Shown one piece after another: positions 45,266 through 58,704 of a DNA stretch of 64,000 nucleotides. A program made the position numbers and the translations under genes. The notes under the pieces were generated by a model. That model did not search any database and was not told the DNA's origin. It was given only the letters and a program-made list of their open reading frames with translations. Source of the DNA: Rhizophagus clarus (lineage: Eukaryota; Glomeromycota; Glomeromycetes; Glomerales; Glomeraceae); assembly GCA_015698045.1 (NCBI GenBank), contig BLAL01000018.1:1364001-1428000 (forward strand), read 5' to 3'. The number at the start of each line of letters is the position of its first letter. The first letter of the stretch is position 1.

Positions 45266-45685
45266 TCTTCTTTGGTCTCAAGGTAATTCAGCTTTTTTTT
45301 TTAATATCATAATACTAAAAGTTCCTTCATATTTCCTTTATTTAACTTATTTCTTTTAATTATTGGAATATTATGCTTGGATTTCTTTAAGTTAGACTTG
45401 AGGTAAATTTAATGTGTTTTTTTTGTTTTATTTAGATGAACTTATAAATGACTGGCCTAAACTATAGAATAAAAATAAGAAAAGCTTATAACTAGTATTT
45501 GAACAAGAACTGGTAAATCAAACTTGAATTTAAGGTAATTAAGAATTTGAAAGGGTTGAATTCACCTTTTAAAAAACATTTTTAATGTTCATTAATTTCT
45601 AAGAAGGGATTGGATATAAAAAATGGGTGTTAAACATAAATGATAAATACTTTAACAAGAATATTTGGAATTGCTAAAGCTCTAA

Positions 45686-46035
45686 ATTTCTGGTTTGGTT
45701 CTAATTTCAGTTCCATTTCTGGTTCCTAATTTAATTCCTTACTGGATGCTTTTTGGACTACTATTTTTATTGAAAAACATTTTCAGTATCGTATTTTAAC
45801 TGAAAAACATTTTTGTAGTTAAAAAACTTCATCTGAAAATGTTCGTTTAAAGAAATTCCAAAAAATGATTTTAGTTCCATTTTTTGATCTAAAAGATGGA
45901 GCTGAAACTGATTTTTAAAACTGAAAATGTTTTTCAGTAGGTAAAAATTTTAAACTGAAAAACACTTTTGTAAAATTTTATGAGGGCCAATAAATTGGAA
46001 CCAAAATGGAACAGAATCAGAAATTTGGAACTCAA
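45686..46035. mobile_element. MITE-like element with terminal inverted repeats (copy B)
   Basis: Inverted, diverged copy of 11200-11615. Starts CTCTAAATTTCTGGTTTGG and ends with its imperfect reverse complement. Interior of ACTGAAAAACATTTT-type words. No coding sequence. Confidence 0.65.
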
Positions 46036-46899
46036 AAAAATAAAAAAGTAAAAAGATCTCTCTAAAATGCTTAGCTTAGCAATTCTATTGTTTAGTATTT
46101 ACTTTTTTTTTGTTTCTATTTTTAATAGTTTCAAATAATATTAATGAAATTTGCCATTAGAAATTTTTAGATCCATTTAATTAGTACTATGTCTTTTTAC
46201 AAGATAATTTGATAACTGAAGCATTGTAGATTCTTGATCATTCATTATACTTTTTTTGGTCAGCCAATTTTTAATTTAGATAAGTTGAATATTTTGGTTG
46301 GTCACAAAAATAAATTCGTAGTTATTTTTTTTAGAATTTTAATAGTTAATTACATTTAATTATGGAAATAATCTTTAGTTTTTATAACTAATAAATCCAT
46401 AAAACTTATTTACAATAACTTTTTTAGAAATTGTATAAACATTTGACCGTTTGTTATAATGAAGTTTCATTCAATTGATTCAAAACTTGCAAGTTTATTT
46501 TCAAACAAATTTTGCAAATACTTTTATATTTAAAAAATGAAATAAAAAAATCATTTATCAAGCCAAAATATTTAATTTAGAAATTATTAATATTAGTTCT
46601 GATTCATCAAAAGTATAATAATTTATTCATATTTTAATATTTATAACATCAAAATTTAAAAGTTTTTTATTATTTAAAGATCAAGAATTCTCACTATCGC
46701 AAGAACTTGTTCATAATAAGGAGAAATTGGAAAAAATACTGATTCTAATAAATACTATATATCATATAGCTAATATTCAACATTCTTTATTTCTAACACA
46801 TATCTGAAAGCTCCAATAACAGAATTGCATATGTTTTTTACATTGAAGATTGGACTAACAATAGCAGTAAAATAAAGTTTAAACACTACAAATTAAACC
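46036..46899. other. A+T-rich spacer
   Basis: No gene supported; no repeat with a clear unit. Confidence 0.45.
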
Positions 46900-47262
46900 A
46901 AAAATATTTAATTTTCAATTTTTACTTAGCTATTAATACTATGTCATCTGTTATTTTAATCAAATAAATAAAACCATTAATTACAGAATATATAATATAT
47001 AATAATTAATTGTAATAATGATTATACTTTTAAGTTAAATAATTGAGAATCTTGATTATCTATAAAGATAATTAAATTAGTAATAATAGGATTAAAGTTT
47101 CAATTCAGGTATAAAAATGTTAAACATAATATCTCCACTATTTTCTATTTCAAGATAGGATGTAATAATGGATGAATTAGCAGGTTTTGTTAAATTGTTA
47201 AATGTAAATACTCTACTAGTATATATAACTCCATTGCTTTGCAGTTTGTACTGTTGTACTGA
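46900..47262 (-). pseudogene. Copied 3' end of a kinase gene
   Basis: Matches the 3' end of the kinase gene at 54076-55717. YTSRVFTFNNLTKPANSSII corresponds to YTSRLFTFNNLAKPVNSSII there, and the tail-exon and intron sequence (TTGAGAATCTTGATTATCT near 47041) also corresponds to 54222-54240. No kinase catalytic domain is attached, so it is a truncated duplicate. Confidence 0.75.
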
Positions 47263-47316
47263 GATTAATATAATGTTTAAATCGATAGTAACATGCTGTA
47301 TATTGAATAAAAGCAA

Positions 47317-49513
47317 TACTAACGTAGTGATTGCAGCAATATTAACTGTCTACTCCAGAATGATCATAAATGATTACAGGATAAAAGCAGATAAGATAGT
47401 AGATACTAGATACTCTAGTTCCTTATTATCTTTTTCTATTGACTTTTTAAACTTTATTTTCAAGCTTAAAAATTTATCTTTTATCAAAGAATAAGAATGA
47501 TTCTATTTAATTGCATAACTAATGAAATACGGCAAATTAACATGTTAAAAATCATCCAGTATTTTACAAATCCATGCAAATCATATGCGCGCCTTTTATT
47601 ATATCAGAGAGCATATGTTGGTACAGTACATCATATCATAGATCTTCATTAAGCCTTTAAATATTTCTTGTATTTCCTAATTTTTTTAATTAGTTTATTT
47701 ATAAGCTAATTAAGGATTTAATTCAATTTCATTAATATTGAATTAATCCAAAGCCGATTATTAAATCAAAAATCAAAAATCATAAATTGAAAATTTTTTT
47801 CCCAATTGTTAATACGACTCACATATTATGATCATATTGTGCTAAAAATCTAAAACACATTGATGGATATTGATCGAGATTGGTAAATCAATTACTATCT
47901 CGACTTACAACTTAATAATGACGAATTTTTTGCCGGATTACCGGGTTGAGTTGCCGATCTGCCGACAAACACGTGATTTTATTTAGCAACGACCAATATG
48001 GCGCAAGTCAAAATGCTGTGCCACAAAATAATCACGTACGTGGATGATGGTTCAATTTCAAGGCAAAAATCAAATCATCAAATTAAACCATATAATCTAT
48101 AAAATTTGAGTCGATTCTGATATCTAATGCAATAAACTCAATTCATTGCAAACAAAGAAAAAAAATTTTTAAATATTCGGAATTTTTATTTGAAGATCAC
48201 GTAATTTTTTTTTTTCCTTAACTGTTAACGAATAATCTCGAATAATCCTAACGTTTAATTTATTCGTAAGACGTGGTCATGCATCTTCCTGTTTTTTTTT
48301 TTTGAATAAATTTGTAAGCAAAAAATGCATGGAAATTTTTGTAACAAAAAATTATTCTAACAAACAACATAAAAAAATATTGTTCTACTTTGTATAGCCT
48401 CACATGTGAATTTTTTTAAAAAAATTTATGATGCGCAGTAATTCATTTAACAAAGATAATTACAAATTTTGCGATATGTTTACATTTACATGTTTATAAT
48501 TCTCGAATGTACAGTACAAATACTGACGACGTTTATTCTTTATTTGGTAGATAAAGAATATAAGCCAACGGAAATACAGTATCAAAATTGGGAGATTACA
48601 AATATAAGTTTTTAGCTTTTCGTGGCAGGACAATATAATTTACATATTTCTACATCCGTATACTTTCGAAAAATATATTTATTTAATATGGGCGAAAAAT
48701 AGAAATTTTATTATTATTATTATATAATAGCATATTTCTTTATTGCGAATAGAATTTTTCATCCAAAATTGACAGTTGTTTCTGAACAAATTTTAACGGG
48801 TAGTCTGTTATTTAACAAAGTAGATTATCATGATCATTTTAGTAATGTGAATAATATTTGCACTATAAATTAACTAACAAGTTAGTAATTAATATTTACT
48901 CGGACGGTTACATATAACAGATAAGTTAATACATTCTACTCGCAATATGATTGGTATGATTTGCATAACAGGAATTTACAAAAAAGAAATTTTGATTTTT
49001 TTAAACTATCCATTAAAGTCGCTCGCTCGTAACATTTATAAATAAAATTTCATCATTTGTTCATTTATGGTCATCTGATGATATGTCCGTAAATTCATTT
49101 AATATCGAATGCGATAAATTAATGTGTGATCATAATATTTATGTATATTATGTTATGAGTATTGCTTGAATCATTATTGAATTTAACTTTTATTAATGAT
49201 ATCTTGAACCTTTCACAAGATTTTATTTCAAATGATTACTTTATCAGGAAAGTTTATAACTTTGTATCAATTCATTGAACTACTGTTGGTTCGTCATTTA
49301 GCCTTTTAACTCTTTATTCATCTCGATGAACAAACTTTTGGTCGTACGCATTACATTACTTTTTCGCTGAGTAATCATCTTTAAAATTTTAAAAGAAAAG
49401 AAAAACATTTAAATACGGTACTAAATTATAATCTATTATTAAAATATTCAAAAACCCAATTTTTATTATTATTAAATTTTTTTTTGTTTGTTTTTTTTAA
49501 AAAAAAAGTAAAA
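47317..49513. other. Long A+T-rich intergenic region
   Basis: No coding region supported on either strand. Local G+C is slightly higher at 47930-48060 and CpG-containing words appear, but no RNA gene could be recognised. Confidence 0.5.
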
Positions 49514-49820
49514 ATGAGTGATAATCGCGGAATGAACGATCCTAAAAATAAGGCATACCATAATAGTGCCTTAAAATAAGATTTCTCACAAATCTGAAGA
49601 TGAAAGAGTAAACGAAATTCATAAAAGAATTGACAGACAACTTGCTCCTGACAATCCTGCACGACCAAATGAAGTGAGTATATTTCATAAAAAAAAAATC
49701 CATTTTTTCTTTTTATTATAATAATTATTATTTTATTTGAATAAAAAGCCTGATACAAAGAATTGGACTCAAGTTCATGGTACGCCCGAAATTGGAAGTG
49801 GTACACCTAAAAATTTTTAA
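49514..49820 (+). pseudogene. Small two-exon gene with one frame break
   Basis: Exon 1 (49514-49673) starts MSDNRGMNDPKNKAYHNSAL. After a one-base frame break at the AAAAT near 49577 it continues KISHKSEDERVNEIHKRIDR to a GTGAGT donor. Exon 2 (49749-49820) starts after ATAAAAAG and reads PDTKNWTQVHGTPEIG to a TAA. Exon joins are in phase 0. A polar protein of about 78 residues. The single frame break could be a real mutation or an assembly error in a homopolymer. Function unknown. Confidence 0.45.
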
Positions 49821-50580
49821 ACTTTATCCTCGCACTTGAAAAGATTAACGATTAAAAAATTTCCCGAATTGCTATTTTTTATTAAATTATCGAAATTTGT
49901 TATTATGTATTTATTATCAGTTATGTATTTATTTATATAAATAAAGATATTTTACAATTTTAAATCGTTTATGTACAGTACGTATTTAAACATATAATGT
50001 GACATCTTGTAAGTCGGGATACTTAAGAATTAAATTTATTCTCTTAAGTGTAATTTTGATTGACTGGAACGAATGAACGTAAAATTTATTTTTATTGTTT
50101 TGCTCGAAATTTTTAGCTATTAATTAATTTTTATTTACTAGTTTGTTCTTCCTTTCAGAACAAATAGCTAAATCTATTGTTATTATTACTTATCATGTGT
50201 ATTGTACAATAACATCTAATTTCTTGTGCATCATACTTGAGTTGTCATCATTACTTTATTTTTTAAATCCCTTATCATTTTGATTAAGATTAAATGAGTA
50301 TTATCGCGCGCTTTATCAAACTAATTACATACAATAAAAATTTTTCCTAACGCACTGATCGACTAACTATTTTACGTGATCGCGTTTTTTATCTGTTATT
50401 CTTTTTCTTTCGCATTTCTACTCTGAAGATTTGTCTTTTTTAGGTCCATGCATGGGTTAATGAATCTTTAAATAATTGTACCATTTTTCTTTAATTTTTA
50501 AGAAGTTTTTTTCATTTTCTTCTACATCGCATGTACGTGACTTGTTCTAACTGCGTCTGACTGAAGCAATCTTTATTTAG
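49821..50580. other. Intergenic, some CpG-containing words
   Basis: No supported gene. A TTTTTTAG followed by VHAWVNESL-like sequence (50443) might be an earlier exon of the next candidate. Confidence 0.4.
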
Positions 50581-51047
50581 ACGAACTGAAGAGACTTGGA
50601 GTTTGGAACGCTGAATTAAAAGTTCATGTAAAACCTGAAATAAACGTTATTCTTTTTATTTACTTTGTCGCTTTGCGTCAGAATGAATATTTGTTGTGAC
50701 AACTCACATGAATTTTCCCATTTTTAGGATGGTGAAAGTTCACAGACATTATATAAGGCAAAAGTCATGTAATTTTTCCGCTATTTTACGTTAAAATCCA
50801 ACATTTCATGATTAAAGTCATCAAAAATTTTTTTGATGATGGTAAAAAATCTGTAATTTATCTCAGATAAAAATTTATTTGTATGGTTTAAATAATTTTT
50901 AATAATTCTTATATTAGAAAGACATCAGAAGCATTCGATCTTTTCAAACTTTTGACAGTAAGTAGTTCTTCTTATTTAATATGTAATCAATGCTTGTTGA
51001 TTTACTAAGTAATCTGCATTTAGCCAAAAGTTCATCGTCGAAATTAA
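50581..51047 (+). CDS. Candidate gene of very short exons
   Basis: Four segments with canonical borders join in one frame: 50581-50627 (ELKRLGVWNAELKVH), 50728-50768 (DGESSQTLYKAKV), 50918-50957 (KTSEAFDLFKLLT) and 51024-51047 (PKVHRRN, TAA). Exons are 24-47 nt, phases are compatible at all three joins, and acceptors are TTTATTTAG, TTTTTAG, ATATTAG and GCATTTAG. The 5' end is not found. Each signal alone is weak; the consistent phasing is the only real support. No family recognised. Confidence 0.3.
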
Positions 51048-54000
51048 CAACATATCAGATCCATTCGTTAAATTCATACATTGCACTGTAAATAATTTTT
51101 TAAATAGGACAGCCTTTAATAATTTTATGTGCAAGAGTGTTTTGTAGCATCATGATTAAATGTTTGATACTCATTAATATTAATTATAGCGATCAATACA
51201 CCAATAGTATCGAATTCCTTGGTTACATTCTATTATATTTAAACAAGTGCTGTAAGACAATAATGTCTTAATACTGACAATTACATGACGTTATTCAAAA
51301 AATTGAAACCCGGACGAATACTTCAATAATTCTACCAGACAAATGAATATAATAAAAAAACTTCTCTCCACATAAAGTCTATCTGACTATGATAGTTATT
51401 GTTTTGATTTTGATCGCCTGATCAACTCTCTTTTGTATCTTAATAGAAAATACATAAAATACGTACCCTTCGGAAATATAATGATTTATAATATAATCTT
51501 TTTTACCATTCAAAATACTATATTCATCAAATTAATAAAACGTTTAGAACGTATCAATCTGAAGTTGTAAAAGTAGTAAAGAACCTTGAAGGATTGTTCA
51601 CCAATTATGATACCCTTTGAGCCGACTTACTATAACGAGCGTGCGTATTTACGTAATATAAAGGAAGGCACAGTTCTATGTCTAAAAAATATTCCTAATG
51701 GTTGTATTAATTAAAGTAGTATTAAAGATGGGTAGAATAACCGATTCATGGACGTCAAAGCAGTGATATTCAAAAAGGAGTACTCATTTGAGAAATGGTT
51801 AAAAATCATTTCCAAAGTGATATTTAAATCGAAATCAAAGACTATTACCGTATATGGGATAATTTTTTTTTTTTTTTTTTCAGAACATAAAATTCACAGT
51901 ACAGTACAATATGATAGGATATTGAGTTAATGATTGTCTATGTGAGAAATATTTTTACAAAAAAAATCAACGTATAATACAAAAAAAAAACTTAACGGAC
52001 AACACACGCAATAAGGCATACTATTATTATATGGAAATATAAAAATGATAATAAACTGTGCTTTAACATATTAATACCCGCAAATAATTAAGACCAATTT
52101 TAGTACCGGCTAGTAATTTATATACAAAGGAATGGTTTGTGCTACGCCATTATCTTCTTGATGGACACGTTAGGTAAAAGAGTCACACATGACAAAGGAT
52201 AATATGAACATGCAACCGGTTCATTTTTAGGTCAAAGACAATTACAGTGAAGCGGCCCATACAATTATTACATTATGCAATTGTGAAAATCTACTAGTAA
52301 ATTTTATTACAATTGATCATTTGATCCGTCGTAGAGTATTTGATTTTGTTATTTTGTTTCCTTATTATTAATCTCTCATATCACGAAGGTAGTTGGTAAT
52401 TATTTAATAAACCTTTCAGACTTTTTAACAAACATTCGTCTCACTCATTCATAGAAAATGTAATTAAGCATTGCTACAATAAGTAAGCCTAATCAGATTT
52501 GGGCAAAATGTTATCGCTATTATATTTAGTTAATTTACTAATTTAATTTCTTTTTTCATTATTTCGTAGAAACATTTTTTTTTATTGTTTTATATAAGCG
52601 CTTTTTATAGCATTCTTTCATTCATAAACACTCCTAATTGTTGTAATTTTATTTCAACATTTTGTAACCATCCCGTGGATATCATCGTTATAGGAGAATT
52701 TTAGTTTGATGAAAAAGATAGTAATCCCATCATAACAAATTAAACTATTAAAGTATGTAAACATCAATCTCATGATTACTGTAATATTTTTATTATTGTC
52801 TATATTCTTGCTCTCGTACTACCAGAAAATTTAATTAAAATATTCGAAATTAATATATATATATATATATATACATGTTTTTTTTTCAAAAGAAACAATA
52901 TTAGCCCTCGTTATAAATATACAGTTAAAAAATTTTTAAATTATCCTTCAAAAGTTGCAATAAATCTGCGTATGGATAAAACAGATTTTCATTTATATTT
53001 TTGATCTGTTATTTATTCATTTTTTGCTTTACTTAATTTTTGAAATTTTTTCTCTCGTCCTTTATTATTACTACTTTTTTTTTCTTACCATCTTTACCGA
53101 TTAATTTTCTCAAATTTATATTCACACTTTATCTTTAAAATATCTTGGATTGGTGAGACGTGACGAGAGTTAAAAGTTAAAATAGTTGAATTTTTTACAT
53201 TACCAATTTTATTTTTGTTTTTACAAGATTCAAGATAGTTTACAATCAGCATCTTTCAAGCAATAACAGAATGTAGAACTAATACCGTGAAAGAAATTTT
53301 CCTAGATTTAAACAAGTATTAAGTCATTAAATATGAACGAATATTGTAATTTTAAAGGAATTTGACATGTTTTATTGAATATTCATCTAATGTTGTATCA
53401 TTGTGACGTCATTGACACGAATTTTATTATATACTGTATGTTAATTTAGATTTCTACCGCGTCATAAAAATTCAATAATAAAGTCTTTTGGTCAAGCAAT
53501 TTTACTAGATATATCCCTAATTAATATATGCAATATTAGGTAATAAATTAGAAACAAAGATCTAAAAATGTATAATATATAGCTTGACTTTGGATTTTCA
53601 ATACTCAATATACCATTATACTATTAAAAACTCTATATAATAATAGATTTTTATTTCACGCAATATATCAAATATAGTTTCATGTGGTGAAAATTAACGT
53701 AATGTAATTGTAATTTTTAATGATAAATTAATTTATTTCCTTCCTAATATTTGAATGTAATAAAAATGAAAGAAATTCGAAACTTAATATACCGCTGAAC
53801 CTTAGTATAACAAGTGCTTTTAACGAGAAATTCATCATTTGCAGAAAAACGTGATCATGAATTAAATTATAAAAAGTTATAGTTATACATTTTATTAACA
53901 TTTAACTTAACAAATATCATCGTTATTATAAAATGATTATATAGTCGGGTTTGATTATTTTATTTACCATTAATAAGAATACAATATACACTTTACATAT

Positions 54001-54075
54001 AAATAACGATAATACTAATACAGTAAAAGTAACATCAAATGGAAAAAATATAAACAAAAAAAATTTGATCATTGC
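51048..54075. other. Long A+T-rich intergenic region
   Basis: No gene accepted. 51548-51630 has a short open run (YQSEVVKVVKNLEGLF) with no start, splice or homology support. A TA dinucleotide microsatellite lies at about 52853-52872. Confidence 0.5.
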
Positions 54076-55717
54076 TTAGTTATTAACACTATTTTCATTA
54101 TCGATATCGTCATCTATTATTTAAACAAAAATAAATAAAATTAATATAAAATTAAATAAACATATATTACTCATATTACCTTTTGATTGTAATAATGAAC
54201 TAGAAACTTCTAAATCAACTAATTGAGAATCTTGATTATCTGTAAAAGCAATAAAACAAGTAACTACTAAATTAAACTTTAATAATAAAAAAATTTAAAT
54301 ATAATCAATCAGTAATACCTTCATTGTTTTCTTCATCATCAAGGTATGAAGTAATAATAGATGAATTAACAGGTTTTGCTAAATTGTTAAATGTAAACAA
54401 TCTACTGGTATATATTGCATCAGGATTTTTTTTGTACAAAGTTGAAATATTTGGTATTTCTTTATCAGCTTCTTCAAATGCTGCCTTAACTTCTTTTCCT
54501 TTATAACCAAATTCCTCTTTTTCTTGATAATCTTCTTCATTTAAACAATTCTTCCAAAAAGCTATTATCAAAAATAATTCAATTGCTGTTGGTCTTTGAT
54601 TTGAATTAGCATTCATACATTTATAAGCTAGTTTCTTATAAAATTCAGGAGTTCCTTTTCCAAATTCCGGTCTGAGACCATTACATATATCCAATGCTAA
54701 GCTAACATCATGTTTTCTATTATAAAAAGGTGGTTTTCCGGATGAAAATTCAGCCATAATTACGCCAAAACTATAAATATCAGATGATAATGTATATGGT
54801 TCTCCATTCAAAACTTCTGGAGCAATATATGGCAATACTCCACATATTTTATCATCTGATTTTTGTTTATTTGATGGTCCTGATAATCCAAAGTCTGAAA
54901 TATAGGATTCTTCATCACTGATTTGTAATATATTTCCACTATGAAAATCCTTATGAATATATTTTAATTCATGTAAATCATTAAGGTTAGCTGATATCCA
55001 AAATAAATTCAAAAGTTTATCTCTCCATAACTTTTCATTAAAATCCTTTAAAAAAGAACTTCTCAAATTTCCTTTCTCTGCAAATTGTAAAATCATCATA
55101 AATTCTTTAGTTTCTGGATCTTTGGTTATTCCATAAAAGTCTAATGTAAAACTGTTTTTTTTGTAGTAGTTCCAGTGCGTTTTAAGCTATTTTTTATATT
55201 AAAATTAAGCAAATAAATATAATTGTCATTAACATAACAACATACAGTACATTTTAATTTTATTGATTAAACATATTACCTCATTTAAATATTCAACTGA
55301 CATATTTTGTGACCCATTTAACCTTTTCAAAGCAACTGTGAGAGATTTAGGTTCACGTTTTTTCCAACTTCCATCATCTTGTTTTTTATAATATGCTTTA
55401 CCATCAATCCATGTTGCAGAATACACTTTCGCAAATCCACCTTCTCCAATTTGTTTTATATCTTTAAATTTATCAAATGGTACCCATTCAAGGAATCTAA
55501 CCTCATAGTCTTTAGTAACGCCTCTTATTTCATAAATTGTATCTTTGATAAATTTATCAATATCATTATTTCCACTGGTCCAACCTTCAATCATTCTAAA
55601 TGGATCACATTTTTTGCACCATAATTCTTCAGTAAATGGTTTATTACAATATGAACACTTTCCATGGTTGGTGTTTTTTAATTTAGAAACTTTAACCAAG
55701 GACTTGAGGTTGACCAT
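54076..55717 (-). CDS. Serine/threonine protein kinase, four exons, complete
   Basis: A complete kinase gene: exons 55717-55280, 55186-54319, 54239-54180 and 54113-54076, total 467 residues. The N-terminus has a zinc-ribbon-like C-x2-C...C-x2-C (CSYC, WCKKC), then EGWTSGNNDIDKFI, a combination characteristic of the expanded kinase family of these fungi. Kinase motifs: glycine loop IGEGGFAKVYSATW, VALKRLN with the lysine, YIHKDFHSGNIL (HKD instead of HRD), ISDFGLSG, YIAPEVL, and DIYSFGVIMAEFSSGKPPF. It groups with TKL-like kinases. The tail has TSRLFTFNNL and two tiny acidic exons joined as G|AT. Target unknown. The divergent upstream region (55718-55830) should hold the promoter. Confidence 0.93.
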
Positions 55718-57983
55718 TGCTAATATACGGTGGAAAAAAAATTATTACATTATTGGCGTTATTTGTGTCACTTTATATTGTACTAATCAATGAGGATAAA
55801 AAAGGACAAATTTAGGTGCCACAATGTTGATCAGATTTCATAGTTCTGCACCATAAATTTCTCAAAGAAACTACACGCCATTAGTTTAGAAAATAAAAAT
55901 GTTATATATTGATAATATTTATTCAGCTCATCTTTTAGGTCACTAATAACAAAAACTTTTGCGCGGCGAAATCGCTGACATTGTGGAAAATCGACGGTCA
56001 CATTATTATCGTATAACATTATCTTTTACTTGAAATTCACTACATATATGTAGGAAGAAGGAATACGTTATTCTTTTAATCTGGATCCAAGAACCTATTC
56101 CTCAAGTCCAGAACCAGCTGGTCCTATTTTTAAATTTAGGACCTATAGTCTGAATTTGTTCTAGATAGGTTCTGACAACTGGCCCATCCATAACCAGGTC
56201 CAAGAATTCATTTTTTCAAAATTTTCATCATAATTAGTAATTCCAAAAAGTATTCAGGTTTGAAATCTTTAATTGCATTGGTAGAAATTTACAATATCAA
56301 CATGGAATAGAATTATTTTCATGATGAAGTGTCATACTTTAGGATTTTTATAGAAATCTTTCAAATGATAATAATACTCCATAAAAATTATAGTGAACAA
56401 ATTAACATCTTTATTGAAAAAAATTATTTCTATTTAACAAAATAAAAAAAAAAAATCTCAGATAATTTATTATATAGATCTATCTATCATTACTAAAAAA
56501 TTTCTTTAGTGATCTATTGTTACCAGTTACGAAAAAAAATCTAATAAAAAAAAAATCTACTATTGCTAATTAGGATTAGCAAAACGCAAGAAAAACTTTT
56601 CTCTACATATTAGTAAACAACATGATCAAACGGTCTTAACGATTAAAACATAGGTAAATCCCGCGTTGCACAATTCAGAAATTTAGTTTAACCTGTATAA
56701 ATATCAAATAATAATTTTCTAAATATGTTTATTAATAGGTTAAAAAATATTCAAACAAATGTTTATGGAGTTATACGGTTTTAGACTTTAGACCGTAAAA
56801 CATGAGTTAAAATCTGTTTGTCAAAGAAATTTAAGTTTATACTTTATATTAATTTGTTATAGAGTGCGTATAAACTTTCTTTTTACATAAATAAATCAGT
56901 TTGTAATTGAACAATTAGATAAAATCGTTTTTTTTTTTTTATGATTTAATAAATTTAAAATTCTTGTTTATAATAATCATATCGATAAAAGTGTTTATTA
57001 GTCATCACGAATTCAATATTGCACGAAAATCAAAATTATTTAAAATTTATGCAATATATTGAAAATTATTGTACATATTGTTTTTGATACAAAATAAGTG
57101 CAAGAATCGGCAAATTTTTTATAATAAATTGCAAAACAAAATTTCAAAAATTTACAATTATATACTAAATATACAAATCATGCACTTTTTTAGGGTATGC
57201 GAATCAAGCGCAAAATTTTGCATTTTTTTGCATCATAAAAAATTTCCTGATGTAGTTTTTGAGATACCCTGATGTAAATAGTTAAATGTGTTCTATTAAT
57301 TAAATAGTATCTTAGAAATTATGAAATTATTCAAGAATAATAAAAAAATTTTTTAACGTAAACGAATTCATAGATTATTGTGTATATAAATTTTATAGAT
57401 CATTGAATACAATGAAAATTGACAAACATTCAAACTATGTACAAATTAGGCATCTAGCATTCCAGTTAGTGATTCTATATAATTTCAGAAATAATAATAA
57501 TTATTATTGAATCGCCAAAGTCACGAAAAATATGAAAATAATATTTTCTAATTATAAGATCAAAATTCTAAATATCAATTTTCTCTTCTAAATAGAAGTA
57601 GCATCAACTAATAAAACGATATTACCAATAGTAGAGAAAGGAAGTATTAGAGAAAATTTTAAAAACGAGAAATAAAAAGATTAAGAATATTTACATTTTA
57701 TTATTCAATTCTGAAAAAAAGGGTCTTAAAAAAATTAAATATTATATAAACAAATTTTTTTGTGAATTAAGTGAATTAATAAAATAAATATTTGATAAAT
57801 AAAAAAATTCTTAGTGACACTATATGTAGCATTCAGAAAGTCCAAAAAACAACAACCAAAATAATAGTCCATTAAAATTTCAACCGCACGTATTAAAAAT
57901 CACATAGGTCGAAAACGCCATTGTTCCACAATTTACCAGGGAAATTCTGGTAAATTGTGGATTTTTTGTCAAATTTTGGAGAA
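55718..57983. other. A+T-rich intergenic region
   Basis: No gene accepted. A 62-codon frame on the minus strand (55831-56019) lacks support. Near 57215-57275 a stretch with GCAAAATTTTGC and AAATTTCCTGATG resembles the repeat ending at 35559. Confidence 0.45.
56080..56215. repeat. Degenerate CCAGAACC/GGTCC-type repeat
   Basis: Words such as CCAGAACCAGCTGGTCC, TAGGTTCTGACAACTGG and ACCAGGTCCAAG recur without a fixed period. Same style as the repeat at 44400. Confidence 0.5.
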
Positions 57984-58460
57984 ATGGAGAATCCTCCATT
58001 TAGAAAAATTAAGGGAGATTGTGAGTATTTGGATGGAACAAAACTTATTAATCGATTCTGATCTTAATGTTGGGAATAATCCGGATGGAGAATACGACGA
58101 GATTAAGATAGGTGATGATGATATTAACGATAACGATGAATTCTGGACAGTTGATGCTGATATCGAAGATGATGATGATTCATATACCAGGCATGATTAT
58201 ATAGCTCATTTTGGAAGAAAAGCATAGAATAAACTTCTTTAAGCCCGATTAACTCGTCAACGCAACGTAATATTGTTCTTAGGGAATTCACTAGGCGCCT
58301 TCAGAATATTTCTGAACAGGTAAAGGATGAATTATTTGATGCATTTTCTAAATCCACTGCATTTGGAGAAATGGAACACAATGTGCTTTTGGAAACATTA
58401 TCCGATCCTAGAAAAGGTTGGAGTCTTTATGAGTGGGACGAGTATTATTACGCATTTTAA
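57984..58460 (+). pseudogene. Broken gene of unknown family
   Basis: Coding-like pieces in shifting frames: MENPPFRKIKGDCEYLDGTK from 57984, then an acidic stretch DGEYDEIKIGDDDIND...DNDEFWTVDADIE, TRHDYIAHFGRKA, a TAG, and later RLQNISEQVKDELFDAF and GWSLYEWDEYYYAF to TAA 58458-58460. At least two frame changes and two stops. The acidic, W/Y-rich character is clear, but I cannot name a family. Confidence 0.4.
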
Positions 58461-58704
58461 TCTTCAATAAATCAAGTTCTGATGGGTTAGCCTTGCTAAC
58501 TGACAATGGTTGATATTATTTTTTATACAAGATGGAATAATTCAAAAGTTCGAGTTATTATAGTAATAGATAAAAAAATCACGTGTTTTCCTGACGGGCC
58601 GTAAGCAAAATTTGCCAAGATATATAAATTTTTTATTGATACATGCAAAATACAAAGAATCGGGACTTGCCCGTGATACATGACGTCTAGGCTAATATAC
58701 ATGA

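Noticed and set aside
55831..56019. 62-codon minus-strand gene upstream of the kinase
   Set aside because: No motif, no splice sites and no second copy; it may overlap the kinase promoter region.
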